Shown piece by piece: positions 1 through 8,309 of a DNA stretch of 64,000 nt (positions are counted from its first letter, which is position 1; every line of letters begins with the position of its first letter). Source of the stretch: Campylobacter sp. MIT 97-5078 (GTDB lineage Bacteria; Campylobacterota; Campylobacteria; Campylobacterales; Campylobacteraceae); the NCBI RefSeq assembly GCF_006864455.1, contig NZ_QHLK01000001.1:62001-126000 (forward strand). Reading direction: 5' to 3'. Made by a program: the position numbers and the translations under genes. The notes under the pieces are model-generated. The model made no database searches. It worked only from the letters and a program-made list of their open reading frames with translations, and was not told the origin of the DNA.

Positions 1-1233
1 TAAATTCAAAACAATGCAAAAAAGAGCGAGCCATTTAAAACGAGTGCTGATAAGAGCTAGTAGCATATAAGCTAAGAGCAAGTTTAAGTTTATGTTTGCA
101 AAATTTAAGGCGTGAAATTTAAAGTTGAAAAAGTCGAGTAAATAGCTATCTAATAATCCCCCAAAACCGATGAGGTGCAAAAACAAAGTGCAAGGATAAA
201 ACACAACAAAAGCCGCACTTAAAGGTATGGCTAAAAACTGCTGGAAAGAAATGAGTGGGAAAAAATATAACACTGGGATGATCATCGCTAAAAAAGTCCA
301 TAAATTTAGCAAAATAAGGTTACTTAAAGCATTAAAATAGCTTGCAAAATGGTGTAAATATAAAAAGATGAAAAATACTCCTAAAACCGAAAATAAAAAG
401 CCTACACTAAAAATAAGCTGAGGAAATAAAGCAAGACAGATTAACACACTAAAAAATAAATTCCCAAAATGAATGATTTTATTATGTTTAGCTAAAAGAT
501 AAAAGCCAAACAAAGCCATCACTAAAGAACGCGCGAAGCTTGGCACAAAGCCGATGAGATAAGCATAAAAAAGTAAAAATATAAAAATCATCACACTTAA
601 ATCAAGCCGTAAATTTCTATAAGGAAAATACCGCTTTTGAAAAAAGCTATAAAGTGGAGTAAAAAGAAAAAATAGTAAAGAAAAAATCAAAGCGATATGA
701 TAGCCGCTAATGGCGATAAGATGAGCTATGCCATAGTGATTAACATCGTTTCGAAGTTCTTTTGAGATACTAAGGGCAAAAAATAAAGCTCCATAAAATT
801 CCCTCATCTTTTCATCTTGGTGTTGATTAAGAAAATAAGGAATGATTTTATGCTTAAAAGCAGGCTCTTTTGAAGTGATATTAAGATCGTAGCTTGGCAT
901 ATAAAAACTTTTTGAAAGATAGTCTTTAAAGCTTACTTTGGTTGTAATAGCTCTTAAATTCAACTTTTCATAGTTTGAAATTTCTTTATCTTTAGCTGTG
1001 GTGGTATAAAAGTTAAAGTCCTTGTTAACAAGCTTTAAAACCCTATAAGCTCTGCCTTTTTCATTTGTTTTTATATAGCTTAAAAGCACACTAAGATCAC
1101 GAAGATAGATATGCTTACTTTCTTTAAAAGTTAAAAATTGTCTGTATTCATAAAAAAGGTTGAGGCTAAAAACACAAAGGCAAAAAAATCCGAGAAAAAG
1201 GAATTCTTGGTATTTTTTCACCCATTTTTTCAT
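1..1233 (-). CDS. comEC: ComEC/Rec2-family competence protein (3' end beyond window)
   Basis: The frame stays open from an ATG at 1233 to the left window edge (411 codons, no stop), so the C-terminus is missing. The translation is strongly hydrophobic with many predicted membrane helices. Around codons 160-180 it carries the ComEC competence-domain signature HLIAISGYH (family consensus HLLAISGLH), followed by long transmembrane stretches. ComEC forms the inner-membrane channel that passes single-stranded DNA during natural transformation. Campylobacter versions are short, lacking the large extracellular nuclease-like domain, and this length fits. The start overlaps the stop of the DedA gene by four bases, so the two are probably co-transcribed after rny. 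Family is clear; the end is not visible. Confidence 0.88.
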   Translation of the reverse strand, partial: MKKWVKKYQEFLFLGFFCLCVFSLNLFYEYRQFLTFKESKHIYLRDLSVLLSYIKTNEKGRAYRVLKLVNKDFNFYTTTAKDKEISNYEKLNLRAITTKVSFKDYLSKSFYMPSYDLNITSKEPAFKHKIIPYFLNQHQDEKMREFYGALFFALSISKELRNDVNHYGIAHLIAISGYHIALIFSLLFFLFTPLYSFFQKRYFPYRNLRLDLSVMIFIFLLFYAYLIGFVPSFARSLVMALFGFYLLAKHNKIIHFGNLFFSVLICLALFPQLIFSVGFLFSVLGVFFIFLYLHHFASYFNALSNLILLNLWTFLAMIIPVLYFFPLISFQQFLAIPLSAAFVVFYPCTLFLHLIGFGGLLDSYLLDFFNFKFHALNFANINLNLLLAYMLLALISTRFKWLALFCIVLNL

Positions 1234-1793
1234 TGTGTTTTTTTAGAAAAAGAATAAAGATAAAACCAAATCAAAGCGATTAAAACAAGTAAAAACAAAG
1301 GTATAAGATAAGAATAAGTGCCTAAAGTATCCATAAAAGGCGTGATAATAGCTCCAAAAGCGAAGCCAGCATATCCTAAAACCACAGCCCAAAGCAAGCT
1401 TGCAAGTGTGTTAATGATGAGAAATTTTAAAAAGTTAAATTTCGCAAATCCAGCTGCCATAGGGATAAAGGTTTTTAGCCCATAAATGAATTTTTGAAGC
1501 AAAAGTAAAAAAACGCCGTATTGTTTGATCTTCATCTGAGCTAAAGCAAGCTTACGACGGTGTTTTTTAAAATACGGCATTAAATCCTTTTTATAGTATT
1601 TGCCTAAGATAAATAAAAGTGTCGAGCCAAGCGTATTTGCCACAAAGGCTAAGACTATGCAAAGGCTGAGGTTAAAATGCCCCCCAGCACTAAGCACTCC
1701 AGCAGCTAAGATAGCTACCATTCCACCGCCTAATGAATACACAAACAATATAATATAACCATACTCAACTAAGCTCGTGATAGTTTCACTCAT
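1230..1793 (-). CDS. DedA-family (SNARE-associated/VTT) membrane protein
   Basis: This 187-residue protein has four to five hydrophobic segments. It shows the DedA pattern: an N-terminal re-entrant region rich in Gly (GGGMVAILAAGVLS), a charged cytoplasmic stretch around residues 65-90, then FIPMAAGFAKFNFLKFLIIN, which matches the conserved R/F-x-xP-xxAG-x-x-x-M/F motif. DedA proteins are inner-membrane proteins linked to lipid-carrier (undecaprenyl-phosphate or phosphatidylethanolamine) flipping and membrane homeostasis. The basic residue usually preceding FxPxxAG is less obvious here (LKTFIP). It lies between rny (12 bases upstream) and comEC (overlapping), forming a minus-strand operon. 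The family call is good; the substrate is unknown. Confidence 0.82.
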   Translation of the reverse strand: MSETITSLVEYGYIILFVYSLGGGMVAILAAGVLSAGGHFNLSLCIVLAFVANTLGSTLLFILGKYYKKDLMPYFKKHRRKLALAQMKIKQYGVFLLLLQKFIYGLKTFIPMAAGFAKFNFLKFLIINTLASLLWAVVLGYAGFAFGAIITPFMDTLGTYSYLIPLFLLVLIALIWFYLYSFSKKTQ

Positions 1794-1804
1794 AAAAAAG
1801 CCTC

Positions 1805-3337
1805 TTATCTTGCATAATCTACAGCTCTAAGCTCGCGTATAACATTAACTTTTATTTCGCCCGGAAATTGCACTTTATCTTGAATTTCACTAGCAATTTC
1901 TTTAGCTAAAAGCACGGCTTCATCATCATTGATAAGTTTTGCATTAGCAATGACTCTGATCTCACGTCCAGCATTGATAGCATAGGCGTTTTTGATCCCT
2001 TCTTTGTTTTTGGCTATATTTTCAAGTTCAGTCACTCGCTTTAAAAAGGCTTCAAGAACTTCTCTTCTAGCTCCCGGACGCCCTGCTGAAAGCACATCAG
2101 CAGTGCAAACAGCTGCACTTTCTACACTTGTAGCTTCTTCGTGTCCATGATGAGCATAAATGGCATTTATCACAGCTTCAGGCTCTTTATACCGCTTGCA
2201 AAGCTCGCCTCCTAAATCCACATGTGAGCCTTCAAAATCATGAGTTAAAGCCTTGCCTATGTCATGCAAAAGCCCAGCGCGACGAGCCAAGCTTTCATCA
2301 CCTCCGCATTCAGCAGCGATGATGCCAGCTAAGTGAGCCACTTCTAAAGAGTGAGCAAGGGCATTTTGTCCGTAACTTGCTCTGTATTTAAGCTTGCCGA
2401 TGAGTTTAACTATCTCAGGATGTATTTTGCTTAGTCCTAAATCCATGATGATATTTTCGCCTTCTTCAAGGATTGAGCTTTCAAAGTCTTTGCAGACTTT
2501 TTCATAAATTTCTTCTATGCGGGCAGGTTGAATGCGTCCATCTTCAACTAAAAGTTCTATAACTTTTGTCGCTATGGCTCTGCGGTAGAGATTAAAGCAA
2601 CTTACTATGATAGCTCCGGGCGTATCATCGATGATGATATCCACACCTAGCACCATTTCTAGTGTTTTAACATTGCGTCCTTCTTTGCCTATAATGCGTC
2701 CTTTAAGCTCATCGTTTTTGATATTGACTACATTGATAAGTCTTTCAGCCGCAAATTCGCCAGCAAAGCGAGAAGTAGCTTGTGCGATGATATAATTTGC
2801 CTTTCTTTTACCCTCATTTTTAGCTTCTTCTTCGTATTTACGCACTATAGAAGCGATTTCTTGCCTTGAGTTTTCTTCAACTTTTTTTAAAACGATTTTT
2901 TTAGCTTCTTCTTGGGTAAGTCCAGCTGATCGTTCTAAAGTTTTTAAAACTTCTTTAAGTTTTTCTTCATAATTACTTTTAAGATTAATGCTTTCTTCAA
3001 AAAGCTCTCTAGCCTTTTTTTGTTTTTTTTCTAACTCTTGTGAGCTTTCTTTGAGGTTTTGCTCTTTTTTGTGTAAATCATCAAATTTTTGAGAATATTC
3101 TTTTTGTATTTTGTGGCTTTTATCCTCAAATTTCTTTTTGGCTTCAAATTCAGCATTTAAAACTGAATTTTTAGCATCTTTTAGCACAAGCTCGGCTTCG
3201 TATTCTATGGCTTTTGCTTTTGCTTTTGCTTGCTCAACAAAAATATCATGCTTTGCATCGTTTATTTTTTTGGCAACCATATACCCAATCCCTACGCCTA
3301 TGATAACGGCGATAAATGCAGTTAAAGTTATCAGCAT
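1805..3337 (-). CDS. rny: Ribonuclease Y
   Basis: This 510-residue protein has the full RNase Y architecture. Residues 1-22 are an N-terminal membrane anchor. Residues about 25-190 are a long Lys/Glu-rich coiled coil. A KH domain follows with GRIIGKEGRN near residue 213. An HD domain spans about residues 328-425, with HSLEVAHLAG and the metal-binding pair in LLHDIGK near 356-362. RNase Y is a membrane-associated endoribonuclease that initiates mRNA decay. Length matches the family (about 510-520). The first 92 bases overlap the 3' part of the upstream fthC frame, so translation may be coupled. The start is supported because the membrane anchor begins at the first Met. Confidence 0.96.
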   Translation of the reverse strand: MLITLTAFIAVIIGVGIGYMVAKKINDAKHDIFVEQAKAKAKAIEYEAELVLKDAKNSVLNAEFEAKKKFEDKSHKIQKEYSQKFDDLHKKEQNLKESSQELEKKQKKARELFEESINLKSNYEEKLKEVLKTLERSAGLTQEEAKKIVLKKVEENSRQEIASIVRKYEEEAKNEGKRKANYIIAQATSRFAGEFAAERLINVVNIKNDELKGRIIGKEGRNVKTLEMVLGVDIIIDDTPGAIIVSCFNLYRRAIATKVIELLVEDGRIQPARIEEIYEKVCKDFESSILEEGENIIMDLGLSKIHPEIVKLIGKLKYRASYGQNALAHSLEVAHLAGIIAAECGGDESLARRAGLLHDIGKALTHDFEGSHVDLGGELCKRYKEPEAVINAIYAHHGHEEATSVESAAVCTADVLSAGRPGARREVLEAFLKRVTELENIAKNKEGIKNAYAINAGREIRVIANAKLINDDEAVLLAKEIASEIQDKVQFPGEIKVNVIRELRAVDYAR

Positions 3338-3881
3338 TTTTCAACTCTTTCTTATAAAATTTTTTAAAAGGGTTAAGATAGAAATCACCTTGTATATCGT
3401 GTTCTTGACTTAGTTTTATTTGGCTAAAACCTTGCGTAGCTTGCACAAAAGCGATTAAAGGTTTATATTTTAAGCTTGCAAAAAACCTATCATAAAAACC
3501 TTTACCATGTCCTATTCTTTTAAAGCTTTTATCTACGCCAAGTACTGGCACTATAGCTAAATCAATTCTAACGCTCATCAAAGAATTCTTTGGCTCTTTA
3601 ACCCCAAACCTCTTTTTACAAAAAGGTAGTCTCAATTTTACCACTTTTAAACTTTCATCTTGCATAAATGGAACAAAAAGCTGACAATTTTTACTTAATT
3701 TATGCCTAAATTTATATAAATCAAGTTCATAAGTAAGTGGCAGATAAATTAAAACATTTTTTGCTTGTGTGCTTTTTACGAGCTTAAAGCATTCTTTAAA
3801 CACGACAAAATCATGTTTAAAAAGGTGTTTTTGAAGCTGGATTAATTTGTTTTTTTGGTTTTTTCTAAATTCTTCTTTCAT
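3246..3881 (-). CDS. fthC: 5-formyltetrahydrofolate cyclo-ligase (YgfA/FAU1 family)
   Basis: The 211-residue protein matches 5-formyl-THF cyclo-ligase, which converts 5-formyl-THF to 5,10-methenyl-THF using ATP. Diagnostic segments are LAIVPVLGVDKSFKRIGHG followed by KGFYDRFFA, the family's GxGxGYYDR loop, and a basic N-terminus (EEFRKNQKNKLI). The conserved domain appears to end near HDIQGDFYLNP. About 37 further residues run through the start of rny in another frame, a 92-base overlap. That tail is very basic and may be a by-product of lost stop codons rather than a domain. The gene heads the minus-strand operon fthC-rny-dedA-comEC and is divergent from htpA. Confidence 0.87.
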   Translation of the reverse strand: MKEEFRKNQKNKLIQLQKHLFKHDFVVFKECFKLVKSTQAKNVLIYLPLTYELDLYKFRHKLSKNCQLFVPFMQDESLKVVKLRLPFCKKRFGVKEPKNSLMSVRIDLAIVPVLGVDKSFKRIGHGKGFYDRFFASLKYKPLIAFVQATQGFSQIKLSQEHDIQGDFYLNPFKKFYKKELKNADNFNCIYRRYHRRRDWVYGCQKNKRCKA

Positions 3882-3910
3882 TTATGATGTGTCTATTTAT
3901 AAATTTCATA

Positions 3911-3916
3911 TATAAT
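3911..3916 (+). promoter_or_regulatory. -10 box of htpA-ftsY
   Basis: TATAAT sits about 47 bases before the htpA start in an AT-rich divergent region. No -35 hexamer is visible, as is usual for Campylobacter sigma-70 promoters. Confidence 0.6.
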
Positions 3917-3962
3917 TTTAGCATTTTTTGAAAGATTTTAACGAATTTAAAAAGGAAATTAA

Positions 3963-4502
3963 ATGAAATTTTTGATGATTTTATTTTTAGCTTTTTTTTT
4001 CATTTCGTGCTCAAGCGAAGATAAAGATGAACAAAATACAAGCTCACTTCTTTCTTGGGGACAGAGTAATAAGCAAAGCTTTGATCTTAAACTCAATAAT
4101 GGCGAGAATTTATTTATTAAGTCAAACGAAGGAAAACTTGAGTTTATGAGCAATGATAAAGCAACTTTATTTGTGTTTTTTACAACTTGGTGTGCTCCGT
4201 GTTTAGCTGAAATTCCTCATCTTAATAAGCTTCAAGAAAAATATAAAGATAATTTTAACATTATCGGTGTTTTACTTGAAGATAAAAACTCAAATGAAGT
4301 AACAAGCTTTATAAATGAAAAACAAATAAGCTTTAAAGTGGCTTTGGGCGAGCCAAATTTCACTTTTGCTCAAAGTGTGGGCGGGGTAAATGCTATACCT
4401 ACGATGATACTTTATTCAAGTTCTGGTGAGCTTGTGAGGCAGTATTTGGGTATTATCCCTCAAGAAATGCTTGATATTGACATTCAAAAAGCGATTATGT
4501 GA
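3963..4502 (+). CDS. Thioredoxin-fold lipoprotein (TlpA/HtpA-like)
   Basis: This 179-residue protein begins with a lipoprotein signal (lipobox FISC, acylated Cys at residue 16). It carries a TlpA-type thioredoxin fold with the redox motif WCAPC (Cys77 and Cys80) and a cis-Pro loop GGVNAIPTM. It should be a periplasmic, membrane-tethered thiol-disulfide reductase; relatives support cytochrome c maturation or protein disulfide reduction. A strong AAGGAAA ribosome site precedes the ATG. Its TGA overlaps the ftsY ATG. From memory, the same gene precedes ftsY in C. jejuni (HtpA, Cj1207c). The fold is certain; the physiological partner is not. Confidence 0.88.
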   Translation: MKFLMILFLAFFFISCSSEDKDEQNTSSLLSWGQSNKQSFDLKLNNGENLFIKSNEGKLEFMSNDKATLFVFFTTWCAPCLAEIPHLNKLQEKYKDNFNIIGVLLEDKNSNEVTSFINEKQISFKVALGEPNFTFAQSVGGVNAIPTMILYSSSGELVRQYLGIIPQEMLDIDIQKAIM

Positions 4503-5368
4503 TGCTTGATTTTTTAAAAAAGGGTTTGCAAAAAACTTTTGCTAATTTTAGCGAACTTAAAAAAGGTAAGGAAAAAATTTCAAAAGATTTACTCGAAGAA
4601 ATGCTTTTAGAGGCTGATGTGAGTTATGAGATCATAGAAGAAATTTTATATTATCTTCCGCCAAGCGATGAGGTAAAAAAAGAAGATTTGTTACGCGTGA
4701 TGAAAGCATATTTTATCTATGATACGCCAAAAGCTAGCGAGGAAAAGCCCTTTATTCAGCTTGTCTTAGGCGTAAATGGAGCTGGAAAAACCACAAGTAT
4801 TGCTAAACTTGCAAATTTTTATAAACAAAACAATCAAAACGTAATTTTAGGAGCTTGTGATACCTTTAGAGCTGGAGCTATTGAGCAGCTTAAGCTCTGG
4901 GCTAAAAAACTCGAACTTGATATAGTTGCTTCCGCACAAGGTCACGATCCCTCAGCCGTAGCTTATGATGCGATCAGTAAGGCTTTAGCTAAAAAGTATG
5001 ATAGGGTGATCCTAGATACAGCAGGACGCTTGCAAAATCAAAAAAATCTTGCTAGCGAGCTTGAAAAAATCGTGCGAATCTGTGCTAAGGCTATGCCAAA
5101 CGCTCCTCATCAAAAAATCCTCGTACTTGATGGCACTCAAGGTAACGCTGGCATTTTGCAAGCTAGAGCTTTTAATGAGCTTGTTAAGCTTGATGGCGTG
5201 ATTATCACCAAGCTTGATGGCACGGCTAAGGGCGGGGCTTTGTTTAGTATAGCAAAAGAGCTTGAGCTTCCTATACTTTATATAGGAGTGGGTGAGGGTG
5301 TAGAGGACTTGCTTGAATTTAGCGTCGATGAGTATTTGCAAGCTTTGCTTGAAGGTATTTTTGAGTAA
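4502..5368 (+). CDS. ftsY: Signal recognition particle receptor FtsY
   Basis: This 288-residue SRP-GTPase has an N-domain of about 80 residues and a G-domain. Motifs are GVNGAGKTT (P-loop, about residue 90), DTFRAGA, DTAGRLQN and TKLDGTAKGG. FtsY docks ribosome-SRP complexes at the inner membrane by forming a GTP-dependent heterodimer with Ffh. It lacks the long acidic A-domain of E. coli FtsY, as is normal in this group. A GTG at 4499 is also possible, but the ATG at 4502, overlapping the htpA stop as TGATG, is the more likely start. The next gene usually found downstream in C. jejuni (radA, from memory) is absent here. Confidence 0.96.
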   Translation: MLDFLKKGLQKTFANFSELKKGKEKISKDLLEEMLLEADVSYEIIEEILYYLPPSDEVKKEDLLRVMKAYFIYDTPKASEEKPFIQLVLGVNGAGKTTSIAKLANFYKQNNQNVILGACDTFRAGAIEQLKLWAKKLELDIVASAQGHDPSAVAYDAISKALAKKYDRVILDTAGRLQNQKNLASELEKIVRICAKAMPNAPHQKILVLDGTQGNAGILQARAFNELVKLDGVIITKLDGTAKGGALFSIAKELELPILYIGVGEGVEDLLEFSVDEYLQALLEGIFE

Positions 5369-5371
5369 AGA

Positions 5372-5417
5372 GGGCTTTGCTTAACTTTTTTTTACCCTGT
5401 CTTTTCAAGCAAAGCCC
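5372..5417 (+). terminator. Hairpin downstream of ftsY
   Basis: GGGCTTTGCTT at 5372-5382 is perfectly complementary to AAGCAAAGCCC at 5407-5417, an 11-bp stem with a 24-base T-rich loop. It lies just after the ftsY stop. No clear T-tract follows the stem, so termination is likely but not certain. Confidence 0.5.
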
Positions 5418-5437
5418 AAAGTATTTAAGCTTTTATA

Positions 5438-5518
5438 TCAAGCAGATTTTCGCTTTTTTCCTCTTAAATTTCTTCTTTTTTTTAACTCAAGTTCTTTCTT
5501 TTGAGCTTGTTCTTGAAA
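5438..5518 (-). pseudogene. Possible 3' remnant of a Lys/Arg-rich coding sequence
   Basis: On the minus strand a 26-codon open frame without a start codon reads a Gln/Lys-rich helix followed by KKRRNLRGKKRKSA and a TGA stop. In-frame TAG precedes it. This is the composition of a basic protein tail, unlike the surrounding AT-rich spacer. It sits in the 242-base gap between ftsY and the next gene, which appears to be a synteny breakpoint. It could be chance; I cannot name a parent gene. Nothing else is seen in the gap. Confidence 0.25.
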
Positions 5519-5610
5519 CTAATGAAATATACTTTAAAGCATAATCAAACTAAAATAAATTTTTTCTTAAAAACAAGACTTTATCTAAATCTTATACAAA
5601 AAAGCAACAC

Positions 5611-5955
5611 TCATTTTTTCAATATCCAACCTAGATAAAAACAAAACAAACTTAAAACCAAAACGATGAAATTTCGCAAAGCATAGTTTGAAATCAAAGC
5701 GATATTGCTTAAAGAAAGCATAAAACCAACTGCTGCACTATAAATACACACGCTGCTCATCACACCATTTTGCACAGCTTTTCGACATGGGCAATTTTTA
5801 TAAAGCTTTTTAAGGCTTGATTTTTGGCTTGGGTTTTGCTCTAACTGCTCATGTTTTTTTGCAAATTTCATTCCTATAAGCGAAACAAGAGCTAAAAAGC
5901 TAAGATAATACAGCAAAAACTTAAATAAAGAATCAAAAAGTGTTTGAAATACCAT
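5611..5955 (-). CDS. Small inner-membrane protein of unknown function
   Basis: About 114 residues with two hydrophobic regions: near residues 8-30 and a paired helix at about 65-112. A short polar linker between them contains NCPCRKA. I do not recognise a domain. The ATG at 5955 overlaps the stop of the upstream hydrolase gene (TGATG), which favours this start over one six codons earlier inside that gene. From memory, the gene following the equivalent hydrolase in C. jejuni (Cj0808c) is likewise a small hydrophobic protein. The CxC pair might bind metal or form a disulfide, but nothing proves it. Confidence 0.7.
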   Translation of the reverse strand: MVFQTLFDSLFKFLLYYLSFLALVSLIGMKFAKKHEQLEQNPSQKSSLKKLYKNCPCRKAVQNGVMSSVCIYSAAVGFMLSLSNIALISNYALRNFIVLVLSLFCFYLGWILKK

Positions 5956-6551
5956 CAAAAGTTCCTTAGCCAAAAGTCAAGATGAGCTTGCTCGGTTTTG
6001 AGTGTAGTTTCTTTTCCATGTCCGGGCAAAAGCCTTAGCTCATCTTTAAAGCTCGCCACTCGCTCCAAGCTTTGCTTCATCAAATTTGCATCAGAATAAG
6101 GAAAATCATATCTTCCAATACTTCCTTGAAACAAAAAATCTCCACTAAAAGCCAAATTTTCGCCAACAAGCTCTATCATACAACACCCCGGCGTATGTCC
6201 GGGAAAAAAAAGGAATTTAAATTTCACTCCAGCGATCTCAAATTCATTTTCATCAGTGATTAAAACATCTGCTTTTGATTGCTCGTGTCCCATACCAAAA
6301 GGATCATTTAGCATAAACTCATCAAATTGATGTATATAAATAGGAGCTTTAAAATGCCTTTTTACCGCTTCATTATCCCAAACATGATCAAAATGTCCGT
6401 GTGTGTTTAAGATTGCTTTAACCTGGGTTGTGTTCTGTTTTACAAAGTCAAATGCTCCATCTCCAGGATCAATGACAAAGTCTCCTTGTTCGCTTTTGAG
6501 TATGTAGCAATTCGTGCCGTAAGCCCCGCATGCTTTTTTTAAAATTTGCAT
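5955..6551 (-). CDS. Metallo-beta-lactamase-fold hydrolase (glyoxalase II-like)
   Basis: This 198-residue protein has the MBL metal-binding motifs in order: THGHFDH near residues 50-56 (HxHxDH), GHTPGCCMI with the third-site His, the bridging Asp in FSGDFLF, and a C-terminal LPGHGKET His. It resembles the YcbL/GloB-like thiol-ester hydrolases. These are small single-domain enzymes lacking the C-terminal HAGH domain of true glyoxalase II. The likely role is hydrolysis of S-lactoylglutathione-like or other thioesters in the cytoplasm; the substrate is inferred. It is divergent from nadE and followed directly by the small membrane protein gene. Confidence 0.88.
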   Translation of the reverse strand: MQILKKACGAYGTNCYILKSEQGDFVIDPGDGAFDFVKQNTTQVKAILNTHGHFDHVWDNEAVKRHFKAPIYIHQFDEFMLNDPFGMGHEQSKADVLITDENEFEIAGVKFKFLFFPGHTPGCCMIELVGENLAFSGDFLFQGSIGRYDFPYSDANLMKQSLERVASFKDELRLLPGHGKETTLKTEQAHLDFWLRNF

Positions 6552-6576
6552 TTATTAATCCTTGTTAATTTTTAGT

Positions 6577-6582
6577 TATAAT
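6577..6582 (+). promoter_or_regulatory. -10 box of nadE operon
   Basis: TATAAT, 28 bases before the nadE ATG, in the 59-base divergent spacer. GAAGGA precedes the start as ribosome site. Confidence 0.6.
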
Positions 6583-6610
6583 TATACATTTTTAAGTTGA
6601 AGGATAGAAA

Positions 6611-7357
6611 ATGGATTTTGCTTTTTTGGAAAAAAAGCTTTGCAAATTTATACAAGATGAGCTTGAAAATACCTGCTTAAAAGGCGTAGTTTTAGGACTT
6701 AGCGGAGGCATAGACTCAGCTCTTGTGGCTACACTTTGTAAAAAAGCTTTAGGCGAAAAGGTATTTGTGCTTTTAATGCCAAGTCAGTTTTCTAATAAAG
6801 CAAATCTTAAAGATGCTTTAAAACTTTGCGAAGACTTAAAGCTCGAACATAAGATCATAAACATTGAAAACATACTCAAAGTCTTCTTGCAAAACATTGA
6901 AAATCCAAATAAAATCCGCATAGGTAATCTAAGTGCAAGAATTCGTATGAGTTTGCTTTATGATTATTCAGCCTTTAAAAATGCTTTGGTCGTTGGTACA
7001 AGCAATAAAAGCGAGCTGATGTTGGGATATGGCACGATTTATGGGGATTTGGCTTGTGCTTTTAATCCTATAGCAAGATTGTATAAGAGTGAGATTTTTA
7101 AATTTGCAAAATTTCTAGGCTTAGATGAGGTTTTTATCAAAAAGGCTCCAAGTGCTGATTTGTATGAGGGACAAAGTGATGAGGGCGAGCTTGGTTTTAG
7201 CTACGAACAGATTGATGAAGCTTTAAAAGCACTTGAAGCAAATGATAAAAGCATCCTAACAAGACTTGATCCAAAATTGCTTGAAATGATTGAAAAAAGA
7301 AAAAGGCAAAATGCTTTTAAACTTGAACTTCCCCGTTTTATAAGTCTTGATGAATGA
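6611..7357 (+). CDS. nadE: NH3-dependent NAD+ synthetase
   Basis: The 248-residue protein is a short, glutaminase-less NAD synthetase that amidates nicotinic acid adenine dinucleotide with ammonia and ATP. Residues 31-36 are the ATP-pyrophosphatase P-loop SGGIDS. Further conserved segments are GTSNKSELMLGYGTIYGDLA and KAPSADLYEGQSDE, the latter matching the NaAD/ATP loop. Length matches the Campylobacter/Helicobacter short form. It begins a tightly packed operon: its TGA overlaps the lpxK ATG (ATGA). Confidence 0.97.
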   Translation: MDFAFLEKKLCKFIQDELENTCLKGVVLGLSGGIDSALVATLCKKALGEKVFVLLMPSQFSNKANLKDALKLCEDLKLEHKIINIENILKVFLQNIENPNKIRIGNLSARIRMSLLYDYSAFKNALVVGTSNKSELMLGYGTIYGDLACAFNPIARLYKSEIFKFAKFLGLDEVFIKKAPSADLYEGQSDEGELGFSYEQIDEALKALEANDKSILTRLDPKLLEMIEKRKRQNAFKLELPRFISLDE

Positions 7358-8307
7358 ACTTTTTTGATTCGTATTTTTATAAGCCAAATTTCTTCCAAAA
7401 AGTGCTTGTTTATCTGCTTTTGCCTTTAAGTTTTATCTATGCTTTTTTTGCTATTTTAAACACCAAATTCAAGAAAAAAGTAGCTTTTGAAGTGCCAATC
7501 ATTAGCGTTGGAAATTTAAGCTTAGGCGGAAATGGAAAAACACCTATGTGCAAGGCTATAGCTGTGTTTTTGCAAGAATTTTTACCTCAACAAGGCTTAA
7601 AGGAAGCTAAAATTTTTATCGTTTTAAGAGGTTATAAACGAAAAAGCAAGGGTTTAATATGTGTTAAACTTAGTGAAAAAATACTTTGTAGCGTAGAGCA
7701 AAGTGGCGATGAAGCTATGGAATATGCCTTTGAAAAGGCAATTTATGGTGTGATCGTGAGCGAAGATAGGGTAAAAGGCATACAAAAAGCTCTTGAATTA
7801 GGAGCAAATATCATTTTGCTTGATGATGCTTTTTCTAAATTTTATATCAAAAAATTTGATCTTTTGCTCGAAAGCAGAATAAAACCTTATTTTAAATTTA
7901 GCTTACCAAGTGGAGCGTATCGCTTACCGCCAAACTATGCTAAAAAGGCTGATTTTATAGCCATTGAGGATAGGGACTTTGTGCGGTATTCTTATGTGAA
8001 AGAAAATCAAAAAGCGATTTTAATCGCTTCTATAGCCAAGCCTTTTAGATTGTATGAACATTTTATCAAGGCAAGGGCGTGTTATTTTTTTAAAGATCAT
8101 CATGATTATAAAAAAAGCGAACTTGAAAATTTGCTAAAAAAGCATAATTGTGATACACTAATGCTGACTTTTAAAGACTTTGTCAAGGTTAAGGATATGG
8201 GTTTTAAGTATGAACTTATCAAGCTTGAGCTTGAGTTAATGCCAAGTTTAAAAGAAGCTTTGATAAATTATATAAAGAGCTTTAAAAACTTTGATATAAA
8301 AGGATAA
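7354..8307 (+). CDS. lpxK: Tetraacyldisaccharide 4'-kinase
   Basis: This 317-residue protein has an N-terminal membrane helix (about residues 17-35) and a P-loop-like segment SVGNLSLGGNGKTP at about 51-64. VLRGYKRKS, GDEAMEYA and LLDDAFSKF match LpxK. LpxK phosphorylates the lipid A disaccharide at the 4' position on the cytoplasmic face of the inner membrane. The sequence usually ends in a region resembling TEKDAVK; here it reads TFKDFVK, a normal variation. It overlaps nadE by four bases and is two bases from thrC, so the operon mixes NAD, lipid A, threonine and KDO synthesis. Confidence 0.94.
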   Translation: MNFFDSYFYKPNFFQKVLVYLLLPLSFIYAFFAILNTKFKKKVAFEVPIISVGNLSLGGNGKTPMCKAIAVFLQEFLPQQGLKEAKIFIVLRGYKRKSKGLICVKLSEKILCSVEQSGDEAMEYAFEKAIYGVIVSEDRVKGIQKALELGANIILLDDAFSKFYIKKFDLLLESRIKPYFKFSLPSGAYRLPPNYAKKADFIAIEDRDFVRYSYVKENQKAILIASIAKPFRLYEHFIKARACYFFKDHHDYKKSELENLLKKHNCDTLMLTFKDFVKVKDMGFKYELIKLELELMPSLKEALINYIKSFKNFDIKG

Positions 8308-8309
8308 AA

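Noticed and set aside
1680-1685. C6 run in the DedA gene as a phase-variation tract
   Set aside because: Six bases is below the length known to slip often, and the reading frame is intact across it.
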